Below are positions 18,376-28,034 of a stretch of DNA of 64,000 nucleotides, in pieces (position 1 is the stretch's first letter; each line of letters starts with the position of its first letter). The stretch is from Saccharomycopsis fibuligera x Saccharomycopsis cf. fibuligera. Its lineage: Eukaryota > Ascomycota > Saccharomycetes > Ascoideales > Saccharomycopsidaceae. The notes beneath the pieces are model-generated. The model ran no database searches. It had not been told where the DNA came from and was given only the letters and a program-made list of their open reading frames with translations. Location: contig CP012817.1 in NCBI GenBank assembly GCA_001936135.1, positions 2,790,001-2,854,000 on the forward strand, in the 5' to 3' direction. The position numbers and the translations under genes were made by a program.

Positions 18376-21300
18376 ATGTCTAATATCTCATTTGGCACCA
18401 ACGGCCCTATATGGGACCCGGTCAGTTTTGACCTTACTCCCTATGGTAGACACCGGTTCTTTGACACTGCCTTGCCTTTGGTCATCGTTGCTTTATCGGT
18501 TTTATATCTATCTTCATTTTATTTATCTAATCTTAGTCATTTCAAGAACCCTCAAAACTCAATTATTAAGCGAAGTGTTGAAACTCAACCTTTGTTGTGT
18601 GAAAATTCTAGTCATCAAGAAACTGACTATTATGACGATGATGATGAAGATAATGACAATGCTTTGGAGGATTCGGTTATCGAAGGTTACGGGGCAACCA
18701 ATAAGAAAGATGACCCTTCCACTATCGGGGAAGTACTCAAAAAGCAGCATTTTGATATTCGCAGTTTGAAACACGTTAGTGAGGATGGGAAATCTCCTCA
18801 CGGTAAATCACTCGTTGTGTACAGAAACTTGAATGAAAGATTGAAAGTCGCATTGGAAGTTTTACTTTTAGTTGTCCAATTATTCATTCATTCTGCTTTA
18901 ATCCTTAATCCAACATTCTCTAAAGAATGGAATGATCCTGATGCATACGGTTCAGTGGCTGCCAGATTTGTTCTTTGGGCTTACTTGTTTGTAATCGGTA
19001 CTTTACGTATCTTCAATATCAACAACAACTGGCATTTTTACCACAAGTACTTCCCAAACTTGTGGGCTAATTCCACCATCGCTTACACTGTTTTATTTGT
19101 TCCTTATATCTTGTTAACTCGTTCCACTTTCGTTATTGGTTACGAAAGTTCCTACACTAAAAACTACTACGCTTCTCAAACGTTCATCATTACTACTTTG
19201 TTCTTCTTGACATGGTCCGCTAAAGTCGGTGACAAGCCAGTAAAGTTGTACAAAGTTCAAGACTTGTTTCCTTCTCCGGAAAGAAACGTTTCTCTTTTTA
19301 GCTTTGTTTTGTACGATTGGATTGATCCAATGATTATGAAAGCTTACAAAGATGGTATTGAAATGAAGGACATTTGGAGTTTGAGAGATGATGATTACGC
19401 GTACGTTGTTTTGCGCAAATTTGAAGAGTACAAAACCAGATCCAGATTTGCTTTGAAACTTTTCAAGTTTTTCAAAAAGTTGTTTTTTATTCAAGCTATC
19501 CTTACCATTATTGAATCTTTCTTGATGTTTGCTCCAACTTACTTTTTGAAGAAAATTTTAGAATACGTTCAAGCCCCGGAATTGACCCCATCTAACTTAG
19601 CTTGGTTTTACTTGTTTTTGATGTTCTTTTTGAGATTTATTAACACGTTAAGTTTTGGTGTTGCTTTGTACACTGGTAGAAGAGTTTGTATTAGAATGAA
19701 AGCTATCATTATAGGTGAAATTTATGCAAAAGGTCTAAGAAGGAAAATGGCCGTCAATTCTAAATCTGAAAGTGATGATGAAGCTTCCACTAAGAACTGT
19801 GAGGAAGAAGGTGATAGTGAAAAAAGTAATGAGGAAATTAGAGACATTGGCGGTATTATCAACTTGATGTCTGTCGATGCTTTCAAAGTTTCTGAAATCT
19901 GTGGTTACTTGCATTACTTTATTGGTGGTGCTTTGGCTGCTTGTATTGCCATTATTTTTCTTTACAAATTGTTGGGTTGGAGTGCTTTGGTTGGTGCTAT
20001 TGCTATTGTGGCCTTGATGCCTGTTAATTACAAACTTTCCTTGAAAGTTGGTGATTTACAAAAACAAATTCTTGCTATCACTGATAAGAGAATCCAAAAG
20101 TTGAATGAATCTTTGCAATCTATTAGAATCATCAAATTCTTCACTTGGGAAAGCAAATTTTACGAACAAATTTTGAAAGTTAGAGCTGATGAGTTGAATG
20201 CTTTGAAAACTAGATGTTTTATTTCTGTCAGCGCTTCCTTTTTGTCGTTTTTGATTCCAACCTTTGTCACTATTTTGTCCTTTGGTTGTTTTGTTTTTAT
20301 TCAAAAAAGAGTCTTGACCACCCCGGTAGCTTTTACCGCTCTTTCTTTATTCAACTTGCTTAGAATCCCATTGGATGACTTGGCATACATGCTTTCTTTT
20401 GTCATCCAATCCAAGGTGTCTTTGGATAGAGTTAATGACTTTTTGGAAGAACCAGAAACTACCAAATATGAACAGTTATCTGAACCAAGAGATGCTAATT
20501 CTCCAGTTGTTGGGTTCCAAAATGCTTCTTTTGCATGGGACGTCAATTCTGACTCTGATTTCAAATTAAGAGATTTGGATATTGCTTTTAAAGAAGGTCA
20601 ATTGAATGTTGTTATTGGTTCTACTGGTGCTGGTAAGACTTCCTTATTGTTGGCTCTTTTGGGTGAAATGGAAAAAATCAAGGGTAAGGTTTTCTTGCCG
20701 GGTGCTATCCCAAGAAGTAGATTGATTCCTGATAGAGAAACCGGTTTAACTGATTCAGTTGCTTACTGTGCACAATCTGCATGGTTATTGAATGATACCA
20801 TCAAGAACAATATTCTTTTTGCTTCTCCATACAATTCCAAACGTTATCATGCTGTTGTTGAAGCTTGCGGCTTGGCTAGAGATTTTGAAATTTTGGAATA
20901 CGGTGATCAAACTGAAGTTGGTGAAAAAGGTATTACTTTATCTGGTGGACAAAAGCAAAGAGTCTCATTGGCTAGAGCTTTGTACTCATCTTCCAAAAAT
21001 ATATTGTTGGATGACTGTTTGAGTGCTGTGGACTCTCATACTGCTTTATGGATTTATGAAAACTGTATTACTGGTCCATTAATGAAAGGTAGAACTTGTA
21101 TTTTGGTTTCTCATAATGTTGCATTGACTGTCAAGAATGCTAAATTAATTGTTCTTTTAGAAAACGGGCGTGTCAAGTCTCAAGGTACTCCTTCTGAATT
21201 ATTGGCTCAAGGATTTTTGGGTGATGATGAATTAATTAAGGCTTCTATTTTGAACAATAATAACCAAGAGGATGCTGAAGAAGTTAGTGTCTCTCTTAAC

Positions 21301-23484
21301 CTTGTTCCAAACAGAAGAGCTTCTCGTTCTGCTGCTCCAGTGCACCGCAAAATGTCTACTTTGGCCTTTGATTTAGATGAACCTGATAATGAACTTCAAT
21401 TGGAAAGAGTTGTTTCTAGAGTGAGTACTGTCAATGATCGTGGAAACGGTAATGCTGCTACTGAGGACGCTCAACATAATTTGATCAAAGAAGAAGCTAA
21501 GGCTGAAGGTACCGTTAGTAAAGAAGTCTACTTGTTCTACGCTAAAAGATACGGTGGCTGGTTCTCCTGGATTGCTTTGCTTATTTTGTTCATTGGTTCT
21601 CAAGTCATTAACATTGGTCAGTCTTGGTGGATGAGAAGATGGGCTTATGATTCCGAGTCCGGTCATATCTCAATCAAGATGTTTGGTTATCAACAATCAT
21701 TCGAATCTGATATGTTCTCCACAAGCTCATTTGTTAGTAATGAAAAATTATGGAAATCTCCAATGGCACATGTCTTTGGTCAGCAAGCTGAACATGATAC
21801 TTGGTTCTACATGGGTATTTACACTTTGATTGGTTTCATCTTTGCCCTTGTTTGTTCTATTCGTGATTTCATGGTTTTCTTGCAAGGTATTAAAGCCTCA
21901 AATAGTATTTTCATTGACTTATTGGATAAGATTTTTAGAGCCAAATTGAGATTCTTCGATGCTACTCCAGTTGGACGTATCATGAACCGTTTCTCAAGAG
22001 ATATGGAACAAATTGATCAACAGTTGGCTCCTATGGCACAAGGTTCTTTCATTTCCTTAATTATTACTGCTTCCACCCTTGTTTTGATTATTTCTATTAC
22101 TCCAGCTTTCTTGATTTTTGCCATTTTTATTATGGGAATGTTTTACTTGATTGCTTACTTTTACTTGACTTTGTCCAGAGAATTGAAACGTTACGAATCT
22201 ATTAGCAGATCTCCAATCCATCAACATTTCTCTGAAACTTTGATTGGGGTTACCACTATTAGAGCTTATGGTGACGAACATCGTTTCATGCGTCAAAACT
22301 TAGAAAAAATTGATAACAATAACAGACCGTTCTTTTACTTGTGGGTTGCTAATAGATGGTTGCATTTGAGAGTTGACACTGCTGGTAGTTTTGTCAGTTT
22401 CTTTGCTGGTGCTTTCGTGATTTTGAGTGTTCAATACTTGGATGCTGGTTTGGCTGGCTTATCCTTGTCTTATGCCATTTCTTTTACTGAAAGTGCATTG
22501 TGGATTGTTAGACTTTATGCTGAAGTGGAAATGACCATGAATTCTGTTGAAAGATTGCAAGAATACTTGAGCATTGATCAAGAACCACCACAATTGATTC
22601 CAGAGACTCAGCCGCCAGCTTCATGGCCTGATAAAGGTTACATTGAAGTTAAAAATCTTTCGTTGCGTTATGCTCCAGAGTTGCCACAAGTTATCAAGAA
22701 TGTTTCTTTCAATGTTGACCCTATTTCTAAAGTTGGTATTGTTGGTAGAACCGGTGCTGGTAAATCTACAATTATTACTGCATTGTTTAGATTTTTAGAT
22801 CCTGAAACAGGTTACATCAAGATTGATGGTGTTGATATTACAGAAATTGGTTTGGATACCTTACGTCAAGCTATCACTATTATTCCACAAGATCCAACTT
22901 TGTTCACTGGTACTATTAGAAGCAACCTTGATCCATTTGAAGAAAAAACCGATGTTGAAATTTTTGAAGCTTTAAGAAGAGTCAATTTGATTAATCAAGA
23001 TGATTTCAATGCATTGAGCACTATCGCTCAATCTTCTGTTTCGGCTAGCTCCAATGAAGAAAACAAAAACAAATTTTTGGATTTGAATAGTGTTGTGGAA
23101 GAAGGTGGTAAGAACTTGTCCCAGGGTCAAAGACAATTAATGTGTTTGGCAAGATCTCTACTTAGAGCACCAAAGGTTATTCTTTTGGATGAAGCTACTG
23201 CTTCTATTGATTACAACTCTGACGCCAAGATTCAGCAAACTATTAGAAGTGAATTCAGCACCAGCACCATTTTGACAATTGCTCATAGATTAAGATCTAT
23301 TATTGATTATGATAAGATTTTGGTGATGGATGCGGGTCAAGTGGTTGAGTATGATGAACCATACAATTTGATTGCCAACAAAGAAGGTGTGTTTTACGGA
23401 ATGTGCTGTAATTCAGGTGAACTTGATTCTTTGGTGTCTTTGGCGAAGGAAGCTTACGAAGCTAAACATAACGTTAAAGTCTAA
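18376..23484 (+). CDS. Vacuolar MRP-type ABC transporter (ABCC; Ybt1/Mlt1-like)
   Basis: The protein is 1702 residues from the ATG at 18376; an in-frame TTG at 18313 is not the start. Five hydrophobic N-terminal segments form a TMD0, followed by TMD1, NBD1, TMD2 and NBD2. NBD1 has GSTGAGKT (about 749), LSGGQKQRVSLARAL and LLDDCLSAVD, with Asp instead of the catalytic Glu, an ABCC hallmark. NBD2 has GRTGAGKST (about 1457), LSQGQRQLMCLARSL and LLDEATASID. An acidic insert (DDEAST...EEEGDSEKSNEE, about 463-488) interrupts TMD1, and a phospho-linker with RRASRSAAP joins the halves; both suit the Ybt1/Vmr1 group of vacuolar bile-acid, conjugate and metal exporters. Codons are strongly biased (TTG, GGT, GCT), suggesting high expression. 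YCF1 or YOR1 are less likely. Confidence 0.88.
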   Translation: MSNISFGTNGPIWDPVSFDLTPYGRHRFFDTALPLVIVALSVLYLSSFYLSNLSHFKNPQNSIIKRSVETQPLLCENSSHQETDYYDDDDEDNDNALEDSVIEGYGATNKKDDPSTIGEVLKKQHFDIRSLKHVSEDGKSPHGKSLVVYRNLNERLKVALEVLLLVVQLFIHSALILNPTFSKEWNDPDAYGSVAARFVLWAYLFVIGTLRIFNINNNWHFYHKYFPNLWANSTIAYTVLFVPYILLTRSTFVIGYESSYTKNYYASQTFIITTLFFLTWSAKVGDKPVKLYKVQDLFPSPERNVSLFSFVLYDWIDPMIMKAYKDGIEMKDIWSLRDDDYAYVVLRKFEEYKTRSRFALKLFKFFKKLFFIQAILTIIESFLMFAPTYFLKKILEYVQAPELTPSNLAWFYLFLMFFLRFINTLSFGVALYTGRRVCIRMKAIIIGEIYAKGLRRKMAVNSKSESDDEASTKNCEEEGDSEKSNEEIRDIGGIINLMSVDAFKVSEICGYLHYFIGGALAACIAIIFLYKLLGWSALVGAIAIVALMPVNYKLSLKVGDLQKQILAITDKRIQKLNESLQSIRIIKFFTWESKFYEQILKVRADELNALKTRCFISVSASFLSFLIPTFVTILSFGCFVFIQKRVLTTPVAFTALSLFNLLRIPLDDLAYMLSFVIQSKVSLDRVNDFLEEPETTKYEQLSEPRDANSPVVGFQNASFAWDVNSDSDFKLRDLDIAFKEGQLNVVIGSTGAGKTSLLLALLGEMEKIKGKVFLPGAIPRSRLIPDRETGLTDSVAYCAQSAWLLNDTIKNNILFASPYNSKRYHAVVEACGLARDFEILEYGDQTEVGEKGITLSGGQKQRVSLARALYSSSKNILLDDCLSAVDSHTALWIYENCITGPLMKGRTCILVSHNVALTVKNAKLIVLLENGRVKSQGTPSELLAQGFLGDDELIKASILNNNNQEDAEEVSVSLNLVPNRRASRSAAPVHRKMSTLAFDLDEPDNELQLERVVSRVSTVNDRGNGNAATEDAQHNLIKEEAKAEGTVSKEVYLFYAKRYGGWFSWIALLILFIGSQVINIGQSWWMRRWAYDSESGHISIKMFGYQQSFESDMFSTSSFVSNEKLWKSPMAHVFGQQAEHDTWFYMGIYTLIGFIFALVCSIRDFMVFLQGIKASNSIFIDLLDKIFRAKLRFFDATPVGRIMNRFSRDMEQIDQQLAPMAQGSFISLIITASTLVLIISITPAFLIFAIFIMGMFYLIAYFYLTLSRELKRYESISRSPIHQHFSETLIGVTTIRAYGDEHRFMRQNLEKIDNNNRPFFYLWVANRWLHLRVDTAGSFVSFFAGAFVILSVQYLDAGLAGLSLSYAISFTESALWIVRLYAEVEMTMNSVERLQEYLSIDQEPPQLIPETQPPASWPDKGYIEVKNLSLRYAPELPQVIKNVSFNVDPISKVGIVGRTGAGKSTIITALFRFLDPETGYIKIDGVDITEIGLDTLRQAITIIPQDPTLFTGTIRSNLDPFEEKTDVEIFEALRRVNLINQDDFNALSTIAQSSVSASSNEENKNKFLDLNSVVEEGGKNLSQGQRQLMCLARSLLRAPKVILLDEATASIDYNSDAKIQQTIRSEFSTSTILTIAHRLRSIIDYDKILVMDAGQVVEYDEPYNLIANKEGVFYGMCCNSGELDSLVSLAKEAYEAKHNVKV

Positions 23485-24439
23485 CTTAAAATTTTCCGCT
23501 TTGTCTCCTTGATGTTGTTTTGTTTTGTTTTTTCTCTTGTTGCTTTTTGAGTTTGATTTTATTAGCTTTTTGGTTTTTCCATTACTTTGAAGTGTCATTC
23601 ACCTCATTCAAACTTGATAAAAAGATAAAAGCACACATAAAAAAGTACTAGATAATAGTTTTGCTTTTTCTCCCCGCTTTAAATTCAGTTCATTTTTTTG
23701 TTCCTTTTTTGACTCCCCATTTACAATCCCTAATTGGTAATCACGTCCTTTTTTTTTTTATTCACCGACTCAGCATCACAAAGTTTTGTTCACATTATTT
23801 TCATCCCATCCCCTACCGCTTCCCAATTTTTTTTCATTCTATATTCCGTTTTTTATTCGTCACTTATCATCAACTAAAATAGTTGCTACTTTCATTTATC
23901 GCTTGCGTTTTGTCAACCGAAACTTATCGTTACTATATCCTTTTTCCCCTCTATCACATTCAACTACCTGCTATTTACTTAATTTATGCAATTAACTTGT
24001 TTAATTTAATTTACAAATTGATAACATTCATCACATATTGAAACGAAAAGCAAATTTGAAGCAAAAAGTAAAAAAAGAGAAAAGTAAAAAGAAAAAATGA
24101 AAACGTAAATTAAAAATGTATATGCATGAAAATAGCATCATCGCATTAGGGTTGTGCAAGAAATTTGGACGTAAATATCTTTGAGAGACTAAACTTGAAG
24201 GAAACTTAACGTTGATGTAGATACATGAATTCAACAATAACAACAACAAAAAATACACAGCTTATAACCTAAACAATATGAAAAGAATTGAAATTATCAT
24301 TACATTAAATAAAACCAAAATAGCTGCAGGAGAAAAGAAATGATGGAATGAAAGAAAGCAATGGTATCGTGAATCGTAAAAGTAGTAAGTTGATGTGAAA
24401 TGATAAAGCAACTAGACAACTGCGTAAAAACCAGACTTT
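23485..24439. other. Convergent 3' region between the ABC transporter and DAD3
   Basis: About 950 bp of T-rich then A-rich sequence lies between two facing stop codons and is consistent with 3' UTRs and poly(A) signals of both genes. No RNA gene or credible ORF was seen. Confidence 0.5.
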
Positions 24440-24859
24440 TCACCTTGTTGAATCCAAAGTCACATTAACTGTGCCATCCAGTGACTGCAAGATGCCATTC
24501 ACCATACTATTGCTTTCATTTCCTGTTCCTTCTTGGCCATCATTTCTTTTCAGCTTTTTTCTCGCGTGGCCATCTTCATCAACATCATCGTCATCTTCTT
24601 CATCGTTGCCATCTTCCATGTTGATATCCTGCTGATGCTTGACAATAAAACTGAAAGCAGAACTTTTAATCAAAGTAAACAATAATCCAATTTTGTTTTC
24701 TAAGAATCTGAGGTTCTCTATTAGCTGCGGCGTGGGTGAGCGGTTTAAATTTTCTAACCGGGTATTGATCTTCTTTAGCTGAGCTAGAGTAAGTTGATAT
24801 TGCATCAATATCTCATATTCTGTGTCAGATAGCTGGGATTTGTCAATTGATTCATCCAT
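24440..24859 (-). CDS. DAD3: Dad3, DASH/Dam1 kinetochore complex subunit
   Basis: The 139-residue protein has the Dad3 fold in its first 80 residues: LSDTEYEILMQYQLTLAQL, then NKIGLLFTLIKSSAFSFIVK, which parallels VKIGLVGTLLKGSVYSLIL in yeast Dad3. DASH forms rings around microtubules and couples kinetochores to them. The protein is about 45 residues longer than the roughly 94-residue yeast protein. The extra C-terminal part holds an acidic run (DEEDDDDVDEDG) and a basic ARKKLKR cluster resembling a nuclear signal. The ATG at 24859 matches the family start. Confidence 0.82.
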   Translation of the reverse strand: MDESIDKSQLSDTEYEILMQYQLTLAQLKKINTRLENLNRSPTPQLIENLRFLENKIGLLFTLIKSSAFSFIVKHQQDINMEDGNDEEDDDDVDEDGHARKKLKRNDGQEGTGNESNSMVNGILQSLDGTVNVTLDSTR

Positions 24860-25377
24860 TTTTTATGGTCTTTATATTTCTCGAGGCTTTTGTGAACTTT
24901 ACTGTTACTTGATTCTTTTCTCGCTTTTCTTTCACGCTCTCAACTTCGATACTCATCTACTATCACAGCTCATCATCGGCATCGTCTTCTGCACTCAAAC
25001 TGTCAATGTTATGATATTTTTTTCTTTTGTTTACATAATCTCAATTAAGCGTTCGTAACCATCAGATATCACATGACTGTTGTTTTTTTCGTCCTACAAG
25101 ATGGCTCAGCTGAAATTCCATATTGCTTGCTGCGCTTTACGGAGGAGCAAAACGAAGCACAATTGTTAACCTCTTTAGGCAGTTCCAGCTCAACTTGTCG
25201 AGACAACGTACTACGCCATTTCAATTTCAATTGCAATTTTTTTTTCTCACGCTGCTTTCTGTTCCTCTACTTCCCAATATCTACCCAACGACATCATTTC
25301 CTGGGGTTATACCTATCAATTGAATCTTCTACTGCTTAGATAATTGCCGGTTTGCTTATCATACCTCAACAAACATT
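24860..25377. promoter_or_regulatory. Divergent promoter of DAD3 and PER33
   Basis: About 520 bp between divergent starts. It is AT-rich with pyrimidine tracts and has no other gene or recognised motif. Confidence 0.45.
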
Positions 25378-26538
25378 ATGTCTGCTGCTGGCCCTGCCTC
25401 TGGCTCGTCTCAATTCCCTCAGCAATCTTTCCCGGCAGGAACCAATGCTCCAACTGCTAATGGCCATTCTGCTCCAGTGAACCCAAATCGTTTCGTTAGA
25501 GTTTCTGGTGGTCCACAGGACCAGGAAACTTCGGTAACTTCTAGTGGTGCTGCTACTGCGGGACAACAAGATGTTTCTTCCGGACCAAGAAAGCTATCTC
25601 CCCAAGAACAGCAACAGCAACAAGCGACTTTTGGTGCTAATGGCTCACAACAAAATACTCAAAGAGAAATACCTACTGGAAAGCGCAAAATATTGAGAAA
25701 AAAGCAGCCAGCAAAGAAAAATTACACTAAAGGGCTATGGTTGTTAGGCCATATCGTTACTTTTGCTTTTGGCTTTGCATTTTTTGGACTCTATTTTTTG
25801 AACTTCCGTAACAGAAGAAGTCCAATATCTAGAATTACCTATAGAATCTCATTGCTTGGCGCTGTGCTTGCTTATACCATGTCCATCATTTCTAAGTTTG
25901 GTTTGGCACTTCCTAGTGGATACACTTTGATCACTACAGAAAACTTTCAGTATTTGCTTCTCGTTTACGTTTGGTTCTTTACCAGAGAATCTGTTTTCAA
26001 ATTGTTGCCGTATGTGATTATAAGTTTCTTGCACTTGAGCAAGAGGCTCAATCTTATTCATAAATATCCAAATGGACTTGTTAGAAAGTTAGCAGAAATT
26101 ATCTCGTACAACGAGTTGGCGTTGATTGTTGTGTTGTTCGTTAATACTTTATTGTTCCGAGGCACTTCTGGTTATGCTCTTGTGGCCTTTTTGTCATTCT
26201 ACTGGCTTAGAATCGTTTACTCTGACTCCACCAAGGCATTTTTCAAGCGCTTCACCAGAAACTTCAAAACTAATGTCATTTCAAAGGCCCCTCCTAACGT
26301 GCAAGAATACTACGACAACTTCCTTAGAAGAATAGAGTTCAGAGAAAATGAAGTTGACAAAGTGTTTGTTAACATTCATCAAACCAACAAGAAGACTGAA
26401 GCGGCTGCGAAGGGAGAAATCGACACTAGTAAGGATAAGCAGGAAGACAAAGCGTTCGCCACTGGTCCAAAAGTCACCGAGCCAGTTGATGTCAACATTT
26501 CTGCTGAGACCGAAGAACCGGAAGATAACAAGAAGTAA
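25378..26538 (+). CDS. PER33: Per33/Pom33 family (TMEM33) ER and nuclear-pore membrane protein
   Basis: The 386-residue protein has a low-complexity N-terminus (1-115, Gly/Ser/Gln-rich ending in a basic GKRKILRKKQPAKK). Hydrophobic segments follow at about 119-143, 152-176, 190-222 and 244-282, which fits the TMEM33/Pom33 (UPF0121) domain. The C-terminus is a charged tail. Pom33 and Per33 shape ER and nuclear envelope and help nuclear pore distribution. The N-terminal extension makes it longer than the S. cerevisiae proteins (about 275). Whether it corresponds to POM33 or PER33 cannot be told, as CTG-clade yeasts often have one gene. Confidence 0.85.
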   Translation: MSAAGPASGSSQFPQQSFPAGTNAPTANGHSAPVNPNRFVRVSGGPQDQETSVTSSGAATAGQQDVSSGPRKLSPQEQQQQQATFGANGSQQNTQREIPTGKRKILRKKQPAKKNYTKGLWLLGHIVTFAFGFAFFGLYFLNFRNRRSPISRITYRISLLGAVLAYTMSIISKFGLALPSGYTLITTENFQYLLLVYVWFFTRESVFKLLPYVIISFLHLSKRLNLIHKYPNGLVRKLAEIISYNELALIVVLFVNTLLFRGTSGYALVAFLSFYWLRIVYSDSTKAFFKRFTRNFKTNVISKAPPNVQEYYDNFLRRIEFRENEVDKVFVNIHQTNKKTEAAAKGEIDTSKDKQEDKAFATGPKVTEPVDVNISAETEEPEDNKK

Positions 26539-27500
26539 GCTTGCTGAACTAGGAACACCTCTTCAATTTTACTGCTGCTACTGCTACTACTACTACTACT
26601 ACTACTACTACTGATAGCTACGCGTTTGCGTTTTTGTTTTGTTCTTGCCGTTGCTAAAATAAACGTACTGTCCCGTTTATATGTTTTTATGTGTCTTAGG
26701 CTGTCTTGGACTGTTCTGTGGTGTCTTGGGCTGCGCATTTCTCTGTCCATCGTTACTAGGGTATATGGCGATGACTGTCGTAAGCTCATCGCATTGATGG
26801 CCGGCAGCCCGCCACCACCGTCATCATCGATTAGTGATGGATTACCTAAGCGTGCTCTCCAGCCCACAACATACTATTATGATGCGGCAGTCACATGGCA
26901 GTACCGCATCCTGCGCCAGTTACGTAACCAGAAAAAAAATATAAAGCCGACTGGCACTACTCTTTGAGTTTAAGCGGTGCCAAGGCAATTAAATTGCCCT
27001 GTAGAGCTCCATATGAAACTTTGTTTGTTTGGTGCACCAGAGACGGAAAAGGTATTCTTTCAGTAAACGTTTGCCTTTTCTGTAACGGTATTGAATAGAG
27101 ATGGGTTCACGGCTTCAGCAACACGCCAAAGGGCGGCACCGGGTGCTTTCCCTAGGTCACACATCTATGGTCTCGAGACCGGTTATAAAAATGTTTCACC
27201 AAGCAAATAGGCACTCGCACTGTAACCGTATAGCGGTAAAAGCCGCCACCTCAACTAAAGCCGCTGCAATAGTATCGGCACTCACAGACAGACTGCTGCA
27301 AATAATTCTTTATAGGAGAAGAGCGTGAGATTGTGTATGCACAAGCGAGGCAGATCGCTGCTGGTGACTATGCGCAGTGTTGCCTGGCAATGCTCTCTGC
27401 TGTTGCTATATGCTCTATAGCGCTTATTTTTGCTTAGTGTTGCAGGGGAAAATGAAGGAAAACGCACGTAATCGGATTCTAGCAATTAGAAAAACAAAAA

Positions 27501-27540
<40 letters not shown>

Positions 27541-28034
27541 GGGGGAGAAAAACAAAGTAAGAATTCTTTACTGTGGGAAAGAGAGTAAAAAGTGCGTACT
27601 CGTTCTTCCCTGCTGCTGACTCTATTACTAGCATATCACTATTATTTTCATTGTTATTGTCATCCATTCATTCATTCACACACTCATTCACACATCCATT
27701 CGTTCCCTTTTCCCTGCTATAAATATTATTTTCACCCATTTTTCCCATCACTATAGCTGACTAAACTAGCTGATTGACTGACTTCTAATCTCTGGCTGTA
27801 CGCTTGTTTCCTTTTCCACTGTTTCGTCTCTCACTTACTCGGCCACTCGTATCCATCCTCTTGTGCTTTTTATTTTCTTACATCTCCTGCTTTTTTACTT
27901 TATCTGGCTGGAAGTGTTGCTGCTCATCCAAAGACGGGATATCTGTGTTATATAATATTTACTTTTTGCTTTTTAAGCTTTTTGGCCATTAATTTCATAC
28001 TTTTGCCTTCCTTGTCATGAGATGATCCTTCATT
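26539..28034. promoter_or_regulatory. 1.5 kb region upstream of the RCK2-type kinase
   Basis: It begins with a (TAC)n microsatellite at about 26580-26612 in the PER33 3' flank. Next come a GTTACGTAAC palindrome (26919-26928), a 12-bp palindrome GGTCTCGAGACC (27169-27180) beside GCACCGGGTGC (27136-27146), and an A34 tract (27503-27536). Short frames here show no gene features. Two short upstream reading frames precede the kinase start: ATG at 28017 (stops after two codons) and ATG at 28022 (out of frame). Confidence 0.5.

Noticed and set aside
26626-26967. 113-codon frame downstream of PER33
   Set aside because: No ATG-based conserved feature, and it overlaps palindromic upstream DNA of the kinase gene.
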